Of a stretch of 64,000 nt of DNA, positions 19,026 to 28,578 are shown one piece after another. The notes beneath the pieces are model-generated. The model was not told the DNA's origin, made no database searches, and saw only the letters and a program-made list of their open reading frames with translations. The position numbers were made by a program, and so were the translations under genes. The stretch covers positions 2,335,001 to 2,399,000 of the forward strand of contig NZ_JAUSZK010000001.1 of assembly GCF_030817495.1 (NCBI RefSeq), in the 5' to 3' direction. Position 1 is the first letter of the stretch; each line of letters opens with the position of its first letter. The stretch is from Streptomyces sp. V3I7. Its GTDB lineage: Bacteria > Actinomycetota > Actinomycetes > Streptomycetales > Streptomycetaceae.

Positions 19026-20444
19026 GTGACACATACGTCGGAGAGCAGGGCTGCGCCCTCGGGGGCGGGGGCGGGCACCGTGCCCGTCGTGCCGCCTCAG
19101 CGGGGCTCGTCCGCGCCCGTTCCGGCCGCGCGGCGTACCGCCTTCGTCGAGGGCGTCGACCGGGTGCGGGCGGCCGCGACCACCGAGCCGGGCCGGTTGC
19201 GCGTGATCGGGGCCGTACTCGCGCTGCTGGTCCTCGCGTTCGGGGCGGTCACCGCCTGGCAGGCGACCGACCGCGCGGCCGCCGCCTCCGACGTGCTGCG
19301 CAGCAGCCAGCCGCTCAGTTCGGACGCGGCCGACATCTACCGCTCCCTCGCCGATGCCAACACGGCGGCCTCCAGCGGCTTCCTGGCGGGCGGGCAGGAG
19401 ACGGCGACCTCCCGCGAGCGCTACGAGAAGGACATCCGCACGGCCGCCGCGAAACTCGTGACGGCCGCCATCAGCTCCGAGCCCAACTCGCCCTCCGCCG
19501 AGGCGATATCCCGGCTCAACCGGCTGCTCCCGGAGTACAAGGGCCTGATCGAGCGGGCCCGGACGTACAACCGGCAGGGCTATCCGGTGGGCGGCGCGTA
19601 TCTGCGGTACGCCAACACCACGATGCAGGAGGAGATGCTTCCGGCGGCCGAGGAGCTGTACACGAAGGAGAATCAGCGGCTCCGGTCCGACTACGCGGAC
19701 GCGACGCCCTACCCGTGGGCCGCGATCGCCCTCGGTGTCCTCGCGCTGGCCGCGCTCGTCTGGGCCCAGCGTCGCACCTACCACCGGACGAACCGGGTCC
19801 TGAACCATGGCCTGGTGGCCGCCACGGCGGCCGCGGCGGTGGTGCTGCTCTGGCTCGTCGTCGGCCACACCGTCGCCCGCGCCGACCTCGTCCGCTCCTA
19901 CGACCACGGCATCCGCTCGCTGAACGCCCTGCACGACGCCCGCATCGCCTCGCTCAAGGCCCGCGGCAACGAGAACCTGAGCCTGGTGGCGCGCGGCGCC
20001 GACACGGTCAAGCTCGGCGACACCACGTACGACGCGTACTACTACGACTTCGAGCAGGAGATGGACGTCCTCGGCAAGGGCCTGGCCGAGGCCGGGAAGC
20101 TGGCCGACGACCAGGCCGGCAGCAGACCGGTGACGGCCGCCGAGAGCAGCATGGCGGTGTGGAAGAAGCGCCACGCGGCCGCCCGTACCGAGGACGAGAA
20201 CGGCAACTACCAGCAGGCGCTGGACAAGGTGATCGGCTCCGAGGGCGCGACCGGTGAGTGCTTCGACAACGTGGACGCGAGCCTGAGACGCGCACTGGCG
20301 CACGAGCAGACCGAGTTCAGGTACGCGGCCGGGGACGGACTGGGCGCGCTGGGCGGGCTGCCCGCCGGCGCCACCGTGCTCGCCGTCCTGGGCGCGGCGG
20401 GCGCGGTGCTCGGCATCGGGCGCCGGCTGTCGGAGTACCGGTGA
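19026..20444 (+). CDS. GlnX-like four-helix membrane sensor
   Basis: 472 residues from GTG 19026 (GGAGG 6 bases upstream). Four membrane segments: TM1 about 58-78, TM2 about 231-248, TM3 about 258-282, TM4 about 440-462. Two long, helical, Ala-rich extracytoplasmic regions lie between TM1-TM2 and TM3-TM4, like tandem four-helix-bundle sensors. Topology and position before a GlnH-like binding protein and a PknG kinase match mycobacterial GlnX, which passes the amino-acid signal from GlnH to PknG. The assignment rests on synteny and topology, not on sequence comparison. No catalytic motif. Confidence 0.75.
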   Translation: MTHTSESRAAPSGAGAGTVPVVPPQRGSSAPVPAARRTAFVEGVDRVRAAATTEPGRLRVIGAVLALLVLAFGAVTAWQATDRAAAASDVLRSSQPLSSDAADIYRSLADANTAASSGFLAGGQETATSRERYEKDIRTAAAKLVTAAISSEPNSPSAEAISRLNRLLPEYKGLIERARTYNRQGYPVGGAYLRYANTTMQEEMLPAAEELYTKENQRLRSDYADATPYPWAAIALGVLALAALVWAQRRTYHRTNRVLNHGLVAATAAAAVVLLWLVVGHTVARADLVRSYDHGIRSLNALHDARIASLKARGNENLSLVARGADTVKLGDTTYDAYYYDFEQEMDVLGKGLAEAGKLADDQAGSRPVTAAESSMAVWKKRHAAARTEDENGNYQQALDKVIGSEGATGECFDNVDASLRRALAHEQTEFRYAAGDGLGALGGLPAGATVLAVLGAAGAVLGIGRRLSEYR

Positions 20445-20464
20445 GCGGCGGGCCGTACCGGCGG

Positions 20465-20530
20465 AAGGGGCCGGGATACCGGTGACAGGGGTCGGGATAC
20501 CGGTGACAGGGGTGGGGTACGGGTGACAGG
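20465..20530. repeat. Tandem 21-22 bp repeat between glnX-like and glnH-like genes
   Basis: About three copies of a unit around GGGATACCGGTGACAGGGGT fill most of the 96-base gap; the third is degenerate (GGGGTACGGGTGACAGGGGG) and runs up to the ribosome binding site of the next gene. Likely a slippage product. Confidence 0.75.
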
Positions 20531-20540
20531 GGGTGTGGCG

Positions 20541-21590
20541 ATGAACGTACGGCGGGTGAGGGCGGCCCTGCGCGGCTGGGGCGGTGTCAGCGCGATGGCG
20601 GCCCTCTGCGCCCTCGTCCTGACGTTCGCTCTGCTGCTGCCGCTGACCCAGTCGTCCGGCGGCGGGGAGGGGCGCGGCGGGGTCACGGACCTGGCCGGAC
20701 CGCGCGTCGCCGTCGGCAGTCCGGCGCGGGCCGAGGACTGCGAGGAGTCGGAGGCACAGAAGCAGACGCTGCCGCCCTCGGGCGACGACGGTCCGGCCAT
20801 CGACGCCATCAAGTCCCGTACGGGAGCGAAGCGGAAGCTGATCGTCGGCATCGACCAGAACAGCTACCGCTGGGGCTACCGCAACCCCAATGCCGAGGGC
20901 GCGAAGCTGGAGGGCTTCGACATCGACCTGGTCCACCGGATCGCGGAGGACATCCTCGGCGACCCGGACGACGTCCAGTTCAAGGCCATACCCACCAGCC
21001 AGCGCATACCCGCGATCCAGGACGGCCGGGTCGACATGGTCGTCCGCGCGATGACCATCACCTGCGACCGCCTGGACCAAGTCGCCTTCTCCGCGCCCTA
21101 CTTCAAGACCGGGCAACAGGTGCTGGCGCCCAAGTCCTCGTCCATCAAGGGCTACGACGGCTCGCTCGCCGGCAAGCGCATCTGCACGGCGGCCGGTTCG
21201 ACGGCGTACGCCAAGCTGGAGGCGGACCGGCGTGCGGGCCGGCTGGCGTCCACCGCCGACATCTCCCTGACCGTGCCCAACCAGCTCGACTGCCTGGTCC
21301 GGCTCCAACTCGGCGAGGCCGACGCGGTGGTGACCGACGCCGCGCTCGCCGCGAGCCAGGCCGCGCAGGATCCGACGGTCGGGCTCCGGGGCACCGCGTT
21401 CACCACCGAGTACTACGGCGTGGCGATGAAGAAGGACGCCGACGATCTGGTACGCCGGGTGAACCGGATCCTGGAGGACTACCGGGCGAGCGGCTGGCAG
21501 CAGTCGTACGGCACGTGGCTGTCGGCCACACTGGGCAAGGACGCGTCACCGTCGAAGCCGCCCGCACCGGAGTATCTGCGCAAGAGCTGA
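20541..21590 (+). CDS. GlnH-like amino-acid-binding protein, membrane anchored
   Basis: 349 residues from ATG 20541 (GTG 20523 is an alternative lying in the repeat). One hydrophobic helix (about 17-36) is followed by a Gly/Ser linker and then a type-3 periplasmic-binding domain. That domain includes KLIVGIDQNSYRWGY, LEGFDIDLVHRIAEDIL, RIPAIQDGRVDMVVRAMTIT, CDRLDQVAFSAPYF and AGSTAYAKLE. There is no lipobox Cys, unlike the mycobacterial lipoprotein GlnH, so it is probably held by its N-terminal helix or cleaved. GlnH of mycobacteria binds aspartate and glutamate; the ligand here is inferred. Confidence 0.82.
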   Translation: MNVRRVRAALRGWGGVSAMAALCALVLTFALLLPLTQSSGGGEGRGGVTDLAGPRVAVGSPARAEDCEESEAQKQTLPPSGDDGPAIDAIKSRTGAKRKLIVGIDQNSYRWGYRNPNAEGAKLEGFDIDLVHRIAEDILGDPDDVQFKAIPTSQRIPAIQDGRVDMVVRAMTITCDRLDQVAFSAPYFKTGQQVLAPKSSSIKGYDGSLAGKRICTAAGSTAYAKLEADRRAGRLASTADISLTVPNQLDCLVRLQLGEADAVVTDAALAASQAAQDPTVGLRGTAFTTEYYGVAMKKDADDLVRRVNRILEDYRASGWQQSYGTWLSATLGKDASPSKPPAPEYLRKS

Positions 21591-21702
21591 CCGACAGGGG
21601 CCGATCCGCCCCGACCGACCGCGGGGGACGGCCCGCACCAAGAGCACGGCCGAGCACCGCCGGCACAGTTCCGTACGGCCAGTACCGCCTGTACCACCAG
21701 CC

Positions 21703-21744
21703 CCGCCAGTACCGTCAGCACCGCCAGTACCGTCAGCACCGTTC
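21703..21744. repeat. 18-bp direct repeat upstream of the coiled-coil gene
   Basis: CCGCCAGTACCGTCAGCA at 21703-21720 and again at 21721-21738, then a partial third copy. It lies in the 178-base gap after the binding-protein gene. No open frame with a start codon uses it convincingly. Confidence 0.7.
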
Positions 21745-21768
21745 CGACTACGCAGCGAGAGGTGATCG

Positions 21769-23130
21769 ATGAGCGTCACGGATCCCGCCGGGCCGGTGAT
21801 GGACCGGGACGAGGTGGACCGTGCGCTGGCGCGGCTCGGCTCGGAGCACGAGGCCATCGAGACCTCGCTCCTGGCCCTCCAGGACCACGCGGGCCGCCGA
21901 CTCCTCGAAGGAGCCCGCCTCACCGGCATCACCGAGGAGCGCTGGAGCGCCGCGGAGGCGTCGATCACCCTGCTGTGGACGTACTTCGACGCGTACACCG
22001 ACGCGCTGCGCGGCGCCCGCGAGATCCGCTCCCGCCGCCGCTGGTCCAGCCGCGAGGACCTGGTGGCGCTGACGGAGCTGCTGCGCGGCGAGTGCGTCAC
22101 GGTCGCGGACAGCGCGGCGGCGACCGCGCACGCGCCGAGGCCGCTGTCCGCGGCCGGCCGGCTCAGCGAACGGTTCACGCTGGCGGCCCTGGTGGAGCGG
22201 ATGAACGAGCTGTACGCCACCTCGCTGGACCTGGTGGTCGCCGCCGACACGGTGTGGTCGGCGCTGCCCGCCCGCATCGATTTACTGGCCGCGGAGCTCC
22301 GGCGCACCCGCACGCTCGCCCACTCCGTCGGCGTACGTCCCGGCGAACACCCGGCGGGCGACGACCTGGAGCGCATCACGCGCACCCTGACGCGGCTGCG
22401 CGAAGAGGTCGTCTCCGATCCGCTCGCCTACTGGGTTCCCTCGCCCGGCAGTTCGGCTCCGGGGGGCGGCCGGCCGGACACCACGGTGTACGACCGGGAG
22501 GCGCGCGCGCTGGAGGACGTACGCCGGGAGATCGACGCGGTGCTGACGGTCCGCCAGGACGCCGAGCAGCGGCTGGTCCGGCTGCGGGACGTGCTCTCCC
22601 GCGCGGACCGCACGCTCGCCGAGGCGCGCACGGCGCGCGGCGAGGTCCTCGCGAAGATCGCCGCCACCGAGGTCCCCGTGGTCAGCGGGCCCTCGACCGT
22701 CCTGCACGAGCAGTTGGCGACCGCCGCCGAGTACCGACGGCACGCCCAATGGCACCGCCTCTCGCCGCTCCTGGAGTCGCTGGAGCAGCGGGCGGAGGAC
22801 GAACTGCTGCGCGCCCGCGAGTCGTTGACGGAGGTCACCGCGCCGCTCGCGGTCCGCGCGGAGCTGCGCGGCCGGCTCGACGCGTACAAGGCGAAGGTCG
22901 CCCGGCACGGGCTGGCGGAGGACGCGTTCCTCGTCGAGCGGTACGACGCGGCGCGCCGCATGCTGTGGAGCGCGCCCTGCGATCTGCGCGTCGCCGAACA
23001 GGCCGTACTGCGCTACCAGCAGGCGGCCGCCGAACTGCTCAGCACCCCGCGGGTGCCGCAGCAGGGCGGACCGCAGGACCCGCAGCACCCGCAGCACCCG
23101 CAGCACCCGCAGCACCCGAGGGAGGAGTAG
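21769..23130 (+). CDS. Helical cytosolic protein of the PknG locus
   Basis: 453 residues from ATG 21769 with GAGAGG 6 bases upstream. No signal peptide or membrane segment. Long charged, Leu/Ala/Arg-rich helices (for example residues 245-310 and 330-400) suggest coiled coils. The extreme C-terminus is a Gln-His-Pro repeat encoded by a 9-bp DNA repeat. No known domain recognised. It lies between the GlnH-like and PknG-like genes, a position with no gene in the mycobacterial operon, and is 6 bases from PknG, so a scaffold or regulator of the kinase is plausible. Confidence 0.78.
   Translation: MSVTDPAGPVMDRDEVDRALARLGSEHEAIETSLLALQDHAGRRLLEGARLTGITEERWSAAEASITLLWTYFDAYTDALRGAREIRSRRRWSSREDLVALTELLRGECVTVADSAAATAHAPRPLSAAGRLSERFTLAALVERMNELYATSLDLVVAADTVWSALPARIDLLAAELRRTRTLAHSVGVRPGEHPAGDDLERITRTLTRLREEVVSDPLAYWVPSPGSSAPGGGRPDTTVYDREARALEDVRREIDAVLTVRQDAEQRLVRLRDVLSRADRTLAEARTARGEVLAKIAATEVPVVSGPSTVLHEQLATAAEYRRHAQWHRLSPLLESLEQRAEDELLRARESLTEVTAPLAVRAELRGRLDAYKAKVARHGLAEDAFLVERYDAARRMLWSAPCDLRVAEQAVLRYQQAAAELLSTPRVPQQGGPQDPQHPQHPQHPQHPREE
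23074..23118. repeat. 9-bp tandem repeat encoding Gln-His-Pro
   Basis: Five in-frame units of CAGSACCCG at the 3' end of the preceding gene. Length variation here would change only the tail of the protein. Confidence 0.85.
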
Positions 23131-23136
23131 CCGGCC

Positions 23137-25662
23137 ATGAGTCAGGCGGGACAGACGTGCCAGCGGCCCGGCTGCGACGGCACGTACGAGGACATGGGCG
23201 GCGGCGAGCTGTACTGCGGCACCTGCGGTCTGGCGCCGGTCGTCTCGGTCACCGGGACGGTCGCCTCGCCGCCCACGGGACTCGCCGGCGGCGGCTCGGC
23301 GAGCGGCACCAACTCGCGCTCCACCGCCGGTTCGCGCACGTCCTCGCAGTCGTCGCGGTCGCGGCGCTCGGTGTCGGGACGGCTCTCCCGCTCGCTGTCG
23401 GGCGGGGCGGGCGGGCGCTCGGTGTCGGTGCGCGGCGCCGGTTCCGCCGCCGGGTCGTCCGGGCGCGGCCGGCTGGGCGCGGGTCTGGTGGCGGTGGAGC
23501 AGGTGCCGCGGCCCGACCCGCGCGCGAGGGTGCTGGAGAACCCCGAGGTGCCCGAGCGCAAGCGGTTCTGCTCACGCTCGGACTGCGCGGCGCCGGTGGG
23601 GCGTTCACGGGGTGAGCGGGCGGGGCGGACGGAGGGGTTCTGCACCAAGTGCGGGCACCCGTACTCGTTCGTGCCGAAGCTGCGGGCCGGGGACATCGTG
23701 CACGGCCAGTACGAGGTCGCGGGCTGTCTGGCGCACGGCGGTCTTGGCTGGATCTACCTCGCGGTGGACCGGGCGGTGGCGGACCGATGGGTGGTGCTCA
23801 AGGGTCTGCTGGACACCGGCGACCAGGACGCGATGGCCGCCGCGATCTCCGAGCGCCGCTTCCTCGCGGAGATCGAGCACGCCAACATCGTGCGGATCTA
23901 CAACTTCGTGGAGCACCTCGACCAGCGCACCGGCTCCCTCGACGGCTACATCGTCATGGAGTACGTCGGCGGCCGCTCGCTCAAGGACATCGCCAACGCC
24001 CGCCGGACGGTGGACGGCAGGCGTGATCCGCTGCCGGTGGAGCAGGCGTGCGCGTACGGCATCGAGGCCCTGGAGGCGCTCGGCCATCTGCACGACCGCA
24101 ACCTGCTGTACTGCGACTTCAAGGTGGACAACGCGATCCAGACCGAGGACCAGCTCAAGCTGATCGACATGGGCGCCGTGCGGCGGATGGACGACGAGGA
24201 GTCGGCGATCTACGGCACGATCGGCTACCAGGCGCCGGAGGTCGCCGAGGCGGGCCCGTCGGTGGCCAGCGACCTCTACACGGTGGGCCGGACCCTGGCC
24301 GTGCTGACCTTCGACTTCCAGGGCTACACGAGCACCTACACGGACGCGCTGCCCGACCCCGACCACATCGAGGTCTTCCGCCGCTACGAGTCCTTCTACC
24401 GCCTGCTGGTCCGCGCGACCGACCCGGACCCGGCGCGCCGCTTCGCCTCCGCGCAGGAGATGTCCGATCAGCTGACCGGCGTCCTGCGGGAGGTCGTCTC
24501 CCTCCAGACGGGCCGGGCCCGCCCCGCCCTCTCGACGCTGTTCGGTCCCGAACCGAGGGTCACCGACACGGAGTTGTTCCCGCGGATCACGGGGGACGTC
24601 TCGCGCCTGGGGGTCCGCGGCCCCTCCCCGGCGGCAGCCTCCTCCGCAGCGGCTTCGTCCGTCCCGGCCCTCTCCCCGGGCCTCGTGCGGCCCGTCGCCA
24701 CGGCCGCCGCCGCGCTCGCGCTGCCCGCCCCGCTCGTCGACCCCGCCGACCCCAACGCCGGTTTCCTCGCCGGCCTGCTGGCGCCCGCGCCGGCCGAGCT
24801 GATCAGCGCCCTCGCCGGAGCGCCGAGCCGGACCCTGGAGACCCGGCTACGGCTGGTCCGCGCCCGGCTGGAGAACGGTGAAGCCGAGACCGCGCTCGCG
24901 TCACTGGCGGAGCTGGAGGCCGAACGGCCCGACGACTGGCGGGTGGTGTGGTGCCGGGGCGTGGCCGCGCTGGTCACGGGCGACTTCGAGGCCGCCGCCC
25001 CGGCCTTCGACGCGGTGTACGACGCCTTCCCCGGCGAGGCCGCGCCCAAGCTGGCGCTCGGCCTGTGCGCGGAGGTGCTGGGCCAGCTGGACAACGCCGC
25101 CGAGTACTACCGCCTGGTGTGGTCGACCGACCCGAGCTTCGTGAGCGCGGCGTTCGGCCTGGCGCGCGTGCAGCTCGCGTCGGGCGACCGGCAGGGCGCC
25201 GTACGGACGCTGGAGTCGGTTCCGGAATCGTCGATCCACTACACGGCGGCGCGCGTGGCCGCCGTACGGGCGCGGCTGCGCGAGCGCGCGGCGGGCGCGG
25301 CGGACGGGGCGGGCGGGTCGTTCCCGGACGAGGCGGACGGGTCGTTCCTGGACGATCTGACCGCGGCCGCCGGCCAGGTGGAGGCCCTCGACGCGTACGG
25401 TCTGGACCCGGCGCGCCGGGAGCAGTTGTCGGCGGAAGTGCTCGGCTGCGCGCTCGACTGGATACTCTCCGGAGGCCAGGGCGTCCCGCCGGCCGCCGGC
25501 GGCGGGGGACGGGTGCTGCTCGGCAGCGGCCTGGACGAGCGGGGGCTCCGCTTCGGACTGGAGCGCTCGTACCGCACGCTGGCCAGGCTCGCGCCCGGCG
25601 GCGAGGAGAGGATCGACCTGGTGGAACGGGCCAACCGTTACCGCCCCCGGACGTGGGTGTAG
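23137..25662 (+). CDS. pknG: PknG-type serine/threonine protein kinase
   Basis: 841 residues. The layout is that of PknG: N-terminal metal-binding Cys motifs, kinase, C-terminal TPR. CQRPGCDGTYEDM with CGTCG (about 8-30) is a zinc ribbon. A second Cys set (FCSRSDC and FCTKCGHPYSF) lies directly before the kinase. The kinase starts near 192 with LAHGGLGWIYLAVDR; the lysine is K222 in WVVLKG, the catalytic Asp327 is in YCDFKVDN, and DMG replaces DFG at Asp344. From about 560 the sequence is helical repeats. In mycobacteria PknG phosphorylates the FHA protein GarA to control glutamate metabolism. Here the PP2C gene follows 3 bases later. Confidence 0.93.
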   Translation: MSQAGQTCQRPGCDGTYEDMGGGELYCGTCGLAPVVSVTGTVASPPTGLAGGGSASGTNSRSTAGSRTSSQSSRSRRSVSGRLSRSLSGGAGGRSVSVRGAGSAAGSSGRGRLGAGLVAVEQVPRPDPRARVLENPEVPERKRFCSRSDCAAPVGRSRGERAGRTEGFCTKCGHPYSFVPKLRAGDIVHGQYEVAGCLAHGGLGWIYLAVDRAVADRWVVLKGLLDTGDQDAMAAAISERRFLAEIEHANIVRIYNFVEHLDQRTGSLDGYIVMEYVGGRSLKDIANARRTVDGRRDPLPVEQACAYGIEALEALGHLHDRNLLYCDFKVDNAIQTEDQLKLIDMGAVRRMDDEESAIYGTIGYQAPEVAEAGPSVASDLYTVGRTLAVLTFDFQGYTSTYTDALPDPDHIEVFRRYESFYRLLVRATDPDPARRFASAQEMSDQLTGVLREVVSLQTGRARPALSTLFGPEPRVTDTELFPRITGDVSRLGVRGPSPAAASSAAASSVPALSPGLVRPVATAAAALALPAPLVDPADPNAGFLAGLLAPAPAELISALAGAPSRTLETRLRLVRARLENGEAETALASLAELEAERPDDWRVVWCRGVAALVTGDFEAAAPAFDAVYDAFPGEAAPKLALGLCAEVLGQLDNAAEYYRLVWSTDPSFVSAAFGLARVQLASGDRQGAVRTLESVPESSIHYTAARVAAVRARLRERAAGAADGAGGSFPDEADGSFLDDLTAAAGQVEALDAYGLDPARREQLSAEVLGCALDWILSGGQGVPPAAGGGGRVLLGSGLDERGLRFGLERSYRTLARLAPGGEERIDLVERANRYRPRTWV

Positions 25663-25665
25663 TTC

Positions 25666-27033
25666 ATGTCGCAGATGCCCCAGAAGGCCGCGCTGTCGAA
25701 GTGCCCGAGCTGCGCGGAGCCGCTCGAGTCGGGTGACCGTTTCTGCGGTGCGTGCGGTTACGACCTGTCGGCGGTGCCCGCCCGCCCGCAGGACGGCCCG
25801 ACGCCGACCCTGAACGGCGCGGGTGACGCCGCCGAGGACGGTGTGGCCTGGCCCGCCGCCCCGGAACCGGACACCTCCGGCGCCTCGGCGCGGGAACACC
25901 TGCCGTCGGACCTCCAGGCCGTCTCCTCGGCCGACACCACGCCGCCGGAACCACCGGGGCCGATGGATCCGGCAGGTCCGACGGGTCCGTCTTCGGGCGT
26001 ACGGTTCGACCGGGCGGCGGAGCCGGAGGAGTACCCGCTCCAGGCACCGGACCCGCGAGTGCCCGCGCCCCCCGCCGAGGAGGCGGACGAGGCGGACGAG
26101 GCGGACGAGGCGGACGAGGCGAAGATCTGCGTGGCCTGCCGGGCGGGACGGGTCGACGGAGACGGCTACTGCGAGAACTGCGGGCACGCCCAGCCGCGCG
26201 AACGCGACCACGTGGAGCAGGAGTCGGGGCCGATCGCGGCCGTCAGCGACCGCGGGCTGCGCCACCACCGCAACGAGGACGCCTTCGCCGTCGGCCGGAC
26301 CACGCTCCCCGACGGCTCGCCCGTCGCGCTCGCGGTCGTCTGCGACGGCGTCTCCTCGGCGACCCGTCCCGACGACGCGTCGCTGGCCGCGTCGCGGGCG
26401 GCGAGCGAGGCTCTGCTCGCCGCGCTGCCGCGCGGTACGCATCCGCAGCAGGCCCTGCACGAGGCGATCGTCGCCGCCTCGCACGCCGTCGACGCGCTGG
26501 CCGAGGAGCCCGCCACGGCCCGCGAGCACAGCCCGCACCAGAACGCCCCGGCCTGCACGCTCGTCGCCGCGGTCGTCACCGGCGGCCTGCTGGTCGTCGG
26601 CTGGGTCGGCGACAGCCGCGTCTACTGGGTGCCGACGGACCGCGACGCTCCCCCGGCCCGGCTCACCGAGGACGACTCCTGGGCCGCGCAGATGGTCGCC
26701 GCCGGCCTGATGAGCGAGGCGGAGGCGTACGCCGACGAGCGCGCCCACGCGATCACCGGCTGGCTCGGCGCGGACGCCTACGAACTGGAGCCGCACACCG
26801 CGTCCTTCAAGCCTGACCGGCCGGGCGCGGTCGTGGTCTGCACGGACGGCCTGTGGAACTACGCGGAGACGGCCGGGGAGATGGCCGAGATCCTGCCGCC
26901 CGACGCAGGCACCCGCCCGCTGCACAGCGCACAGGTGCTCCTCGGCCACGCCCTGGACGGCGGGGGCCACGACAACGTAACAGTGGCCGTTCTGCCGTTC
27001 CCCCTCCCGCCGCAGGGGGCAGGATCGGTCTGA
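25666..27033 (+). CDS. PP2C-type protein phosphatase with two zinc ribbons
   Basis: 455 residues, start ATG 25666 only 3 bases after the kinase stop, with no clear ribosome binding site; coupling is likely. Zinc ribbon 1 has C13, C16, C27 and C30 (CPSC...CGACG). A Pro-rich linker ends in an EAD repeat, then zinc ribbon 2 has C155, C158, C169 and C172. The PP2C domain (about 187-450) keeps its metal ligands: HHRNEDAF (Asp205), VVCDGVSS, VVVCTDGLWNY and GGHDNVTVAV. The usual DGMGG is changed to DGVSS. It is the natural partner to reverse the kinase in this locus. Cytosolic. Confidence 0.93.
   Translation: MSQMPQKAALSKCPSCAEPLESGDRFCGACGYDLSAVPARPQDGPTPTLNGAGDAAEDGVAWPAAPEPDTSGASAREHLPSDLQAVSSADTTPPEPPGPMDPAGPTGPSSGVRFDRAAEPEEYPLQAPDPRVPAPPAEEADEADEADEADEAKICVACRAGRVDGDGYCENCGHAQPRERDHVEQESGPIAAVSDRGLRHHRNEDAFAVGRTTLPDGSPVALAVVCDGVSSATRPDDASLAASRAASEALLAALPRGTHPQQALHEAIVAASHAVDALAEEPATAREHSPHQNAPACTLVAAVVTGGLLVVGWVGDSRVYWVPTDRDAPPARLTEDDSWAAQMVAAGLMSEAEAYADERAHAITGWLGADAYELEPHTASFKPDRPGAVVVCTDGLWNYAETAGEMAEILPPDAGTRPLHSAQVLLGHALDGGGHDNVTVAVLPFPLPPQGAGSV
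26080..26121. repeat. 9-bp tandem repeat encoding Glu-Ala-Asp
   Basis: About 4.7 units of GAGGCGGAC inside the PP2C gene, making a run of EAD triplets just before the second zinc ribbon. Confidence 0.88.
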
Positions 27034-27160
27034 GGCCGCGCACGGGCGCGTAGCGGCGCGCAGGGCGCACACGGGGAAGGCCTCGGCGGAGCGGAGGGGA
27101 CCGGTCCGCACCAGCCGTCTCCCACGCGACCGTGGGGCTCACAGGGGGGAGCAGTACGGG

Positions 27161-28507
27161 ATGGCCGATTTCTCGAAACCGAACATGCCGCGGTTCTCGG
27201 TGGACGTGTACCAGAACGAGTACCTGCCGGAGGGCGGCCGTGAGGTCAACGCCGTCGTCACCGTGACGGCGACCGGCGGCGGCACCCTCGCGAGCGCCGT
27301 CGCGGCGCCCCACCTGTACTCCCCCGGCGCGGGCCCGTCCGCCGCCGTGGCGGTCATGGTCGACTGCTCCGGGTCGATGGACTACCCGCCGGCCAAGATG
27401 CGGGGCGCCCGTGACGCCACGGCGGCGGCCATCGACACCCTGCGCGACGGCGTCCACTTCGCGGTCATCGGCGGCACGCACCTGGCCCGGGAGGTCTACC
27501 CGGGCGACGGCCGGCTCGCGGTCGCCGGCCCCACCACCCGCGAGCAGGCCAAGCAGGCGCTGCGCCGGCTGAGCGCGGGCGGCGGTACGGCCATCGGGAC
27601 CTGGCTGCGGCTCGCCGACCGGCTGCTGTCCTCGGTGGACGTGGACATCCGGCACGGCATCCTGCTCACCGACGGCCGCAACGAGCACGAGTCGCCGCAG
27701 GACCTGCGCGCGACGCTCGACTCCTGTGCCGGGCGCTTCACTTGTGACGCGCGGGGCGTGGGCACCGACTGGGAAGTGAAAGAAGTCACATCGATCGCCT
27801 CCGCGCTGCTCGGCGGGGCCGACATCGTCGCCGATCCGGCGGGCCTGGCCGCCGACTTCACCGGGATGATGGAGACGGCGATGGGCAAGGAGGTCGCGGA
27901 CGTCGCCCTGCGGGTGTGGACACCGGTCGGCACGGCCATCAGGTTCGTCAAGCAAGTCGCGCCCGCCGTCGAGGACCTGACCGGCCGTCGTACCGAGGCG
28001 GGCCCGCGCGCCGGGGACTATCCCACCGGTTCCTGGGGCGAGGAGTCCCGCGACTACCACCTGTGCGTCGAGGTGCCCGTGGCGGGCCTCGGCCAGGAGA
28101 TGCTGGCCGCCCGGGTCTCCCTGGTCGTGCTCCAACCCGACGGCGGCACACAGAACCTGGGCGCGCAGGGCCTCGTACGGGCCGTGTGGACCGACGACCT
28201 GGCCGCCTCGACCTCCATCGATCCCCAAGTCGCCCACTACACGGGCCAGGCGGAACTGGCCCATGCCATCCAGCAAGGCATCGATCTGCGCAAAGCGGGC
28301 GATATGGATGGAGCAACGGCCAAACTGGGCAGGGCGGTTCAGCTCGCCAGTGCCTCGGGAAACGCCGATACCGCCAGACTGCTCTCGAAGGTGGTGGACG
28401 TCGTCGACGCCGCGACGGGTACTGTGCGACTGAAGGCGAAGGTCGCCGAGGCCGACGAGATGACCCTCGAGACACGGTCCACGAAGACTGTTCGCGTGAA
28501 GAAGTGA
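27161..28507 (+). CDS. VWA-domain protein of the PknG locus
   Basis: 448 residues from ATG 27161 (AGGGGGGAGC upstream). A von Willebrand factor A domain (about 60-240) keeps the metal-ion-dependent adhesion site: DCSGSMD from Asp68, the Thr in GGGTAIGTWLRLAD, and the Asp in ILLTDGRNEHES. The rest resembles beta-sandwich plus helical segments with the QQGIDLRKAGDMDGATAKLG tail. Such proteins in kinase/phosphatase/FHA loci probably act as metal-dependent interaction modules. No signal peptide. Follows PP2C by 127 bases, so it may have its own promoter or be read through. Confidence 0.88.
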   Translation: MADFSKPNMPRFSVDVYQNEYLPEGGREVNAVVTVTATGGGTLASAVAAPHLYSPGAGPSAAVAVMVDCSGSMDYPPAKMRGARDATAAAIDTLRDGVHFAVIGGTHLAREVYPGDGRLAVAGPTTREQAKQALRRLSAGGGTAIGTWLRLADRLLSSVDVDIRHGILLTDGRNEHESPQDLRATLDSCAGRFTCDARGVGTDWEVKEVTSIASALLGGADIVADPAGLAADFTGMMETAMGKEVADVALRVWTPVGTAIRFVKQVAPAVEDLTGRRTEAGPRAGDYPTGSWGEESRDYHLCVEVPVAGLGQEMLAARVSLVVLQPDGGTQNLGAQGLVRAVWTDDLAASTSIDPQVAHYTGQAELAHAIQQGIDLRKAGDMDGATAKLGRAVQLASASGNADTARLLSKVVDVVDAATGTVRLKAKVAEADEMTLETRSTKTVRVKK

Positions 28508-28543
28508 CCCGGCACAACCTAAAGAACTGACCCGGCACAACCT
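28505..28543. repeat. 16-bp direct repeat over the VWA stop codon
   Basis: TGACCCGGCACAACCT occurs at 28505-28520, where it begins with the TGA stop, and again at 28528-28543. A short tandem duplication with a 23-base period in the 71-base gap before the FHA gene. Confidence 0.85.
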
Positions 28544-28578
28544 CAGGAAGACCCTGACAGAGAGGGTGAAGCGCCGAC

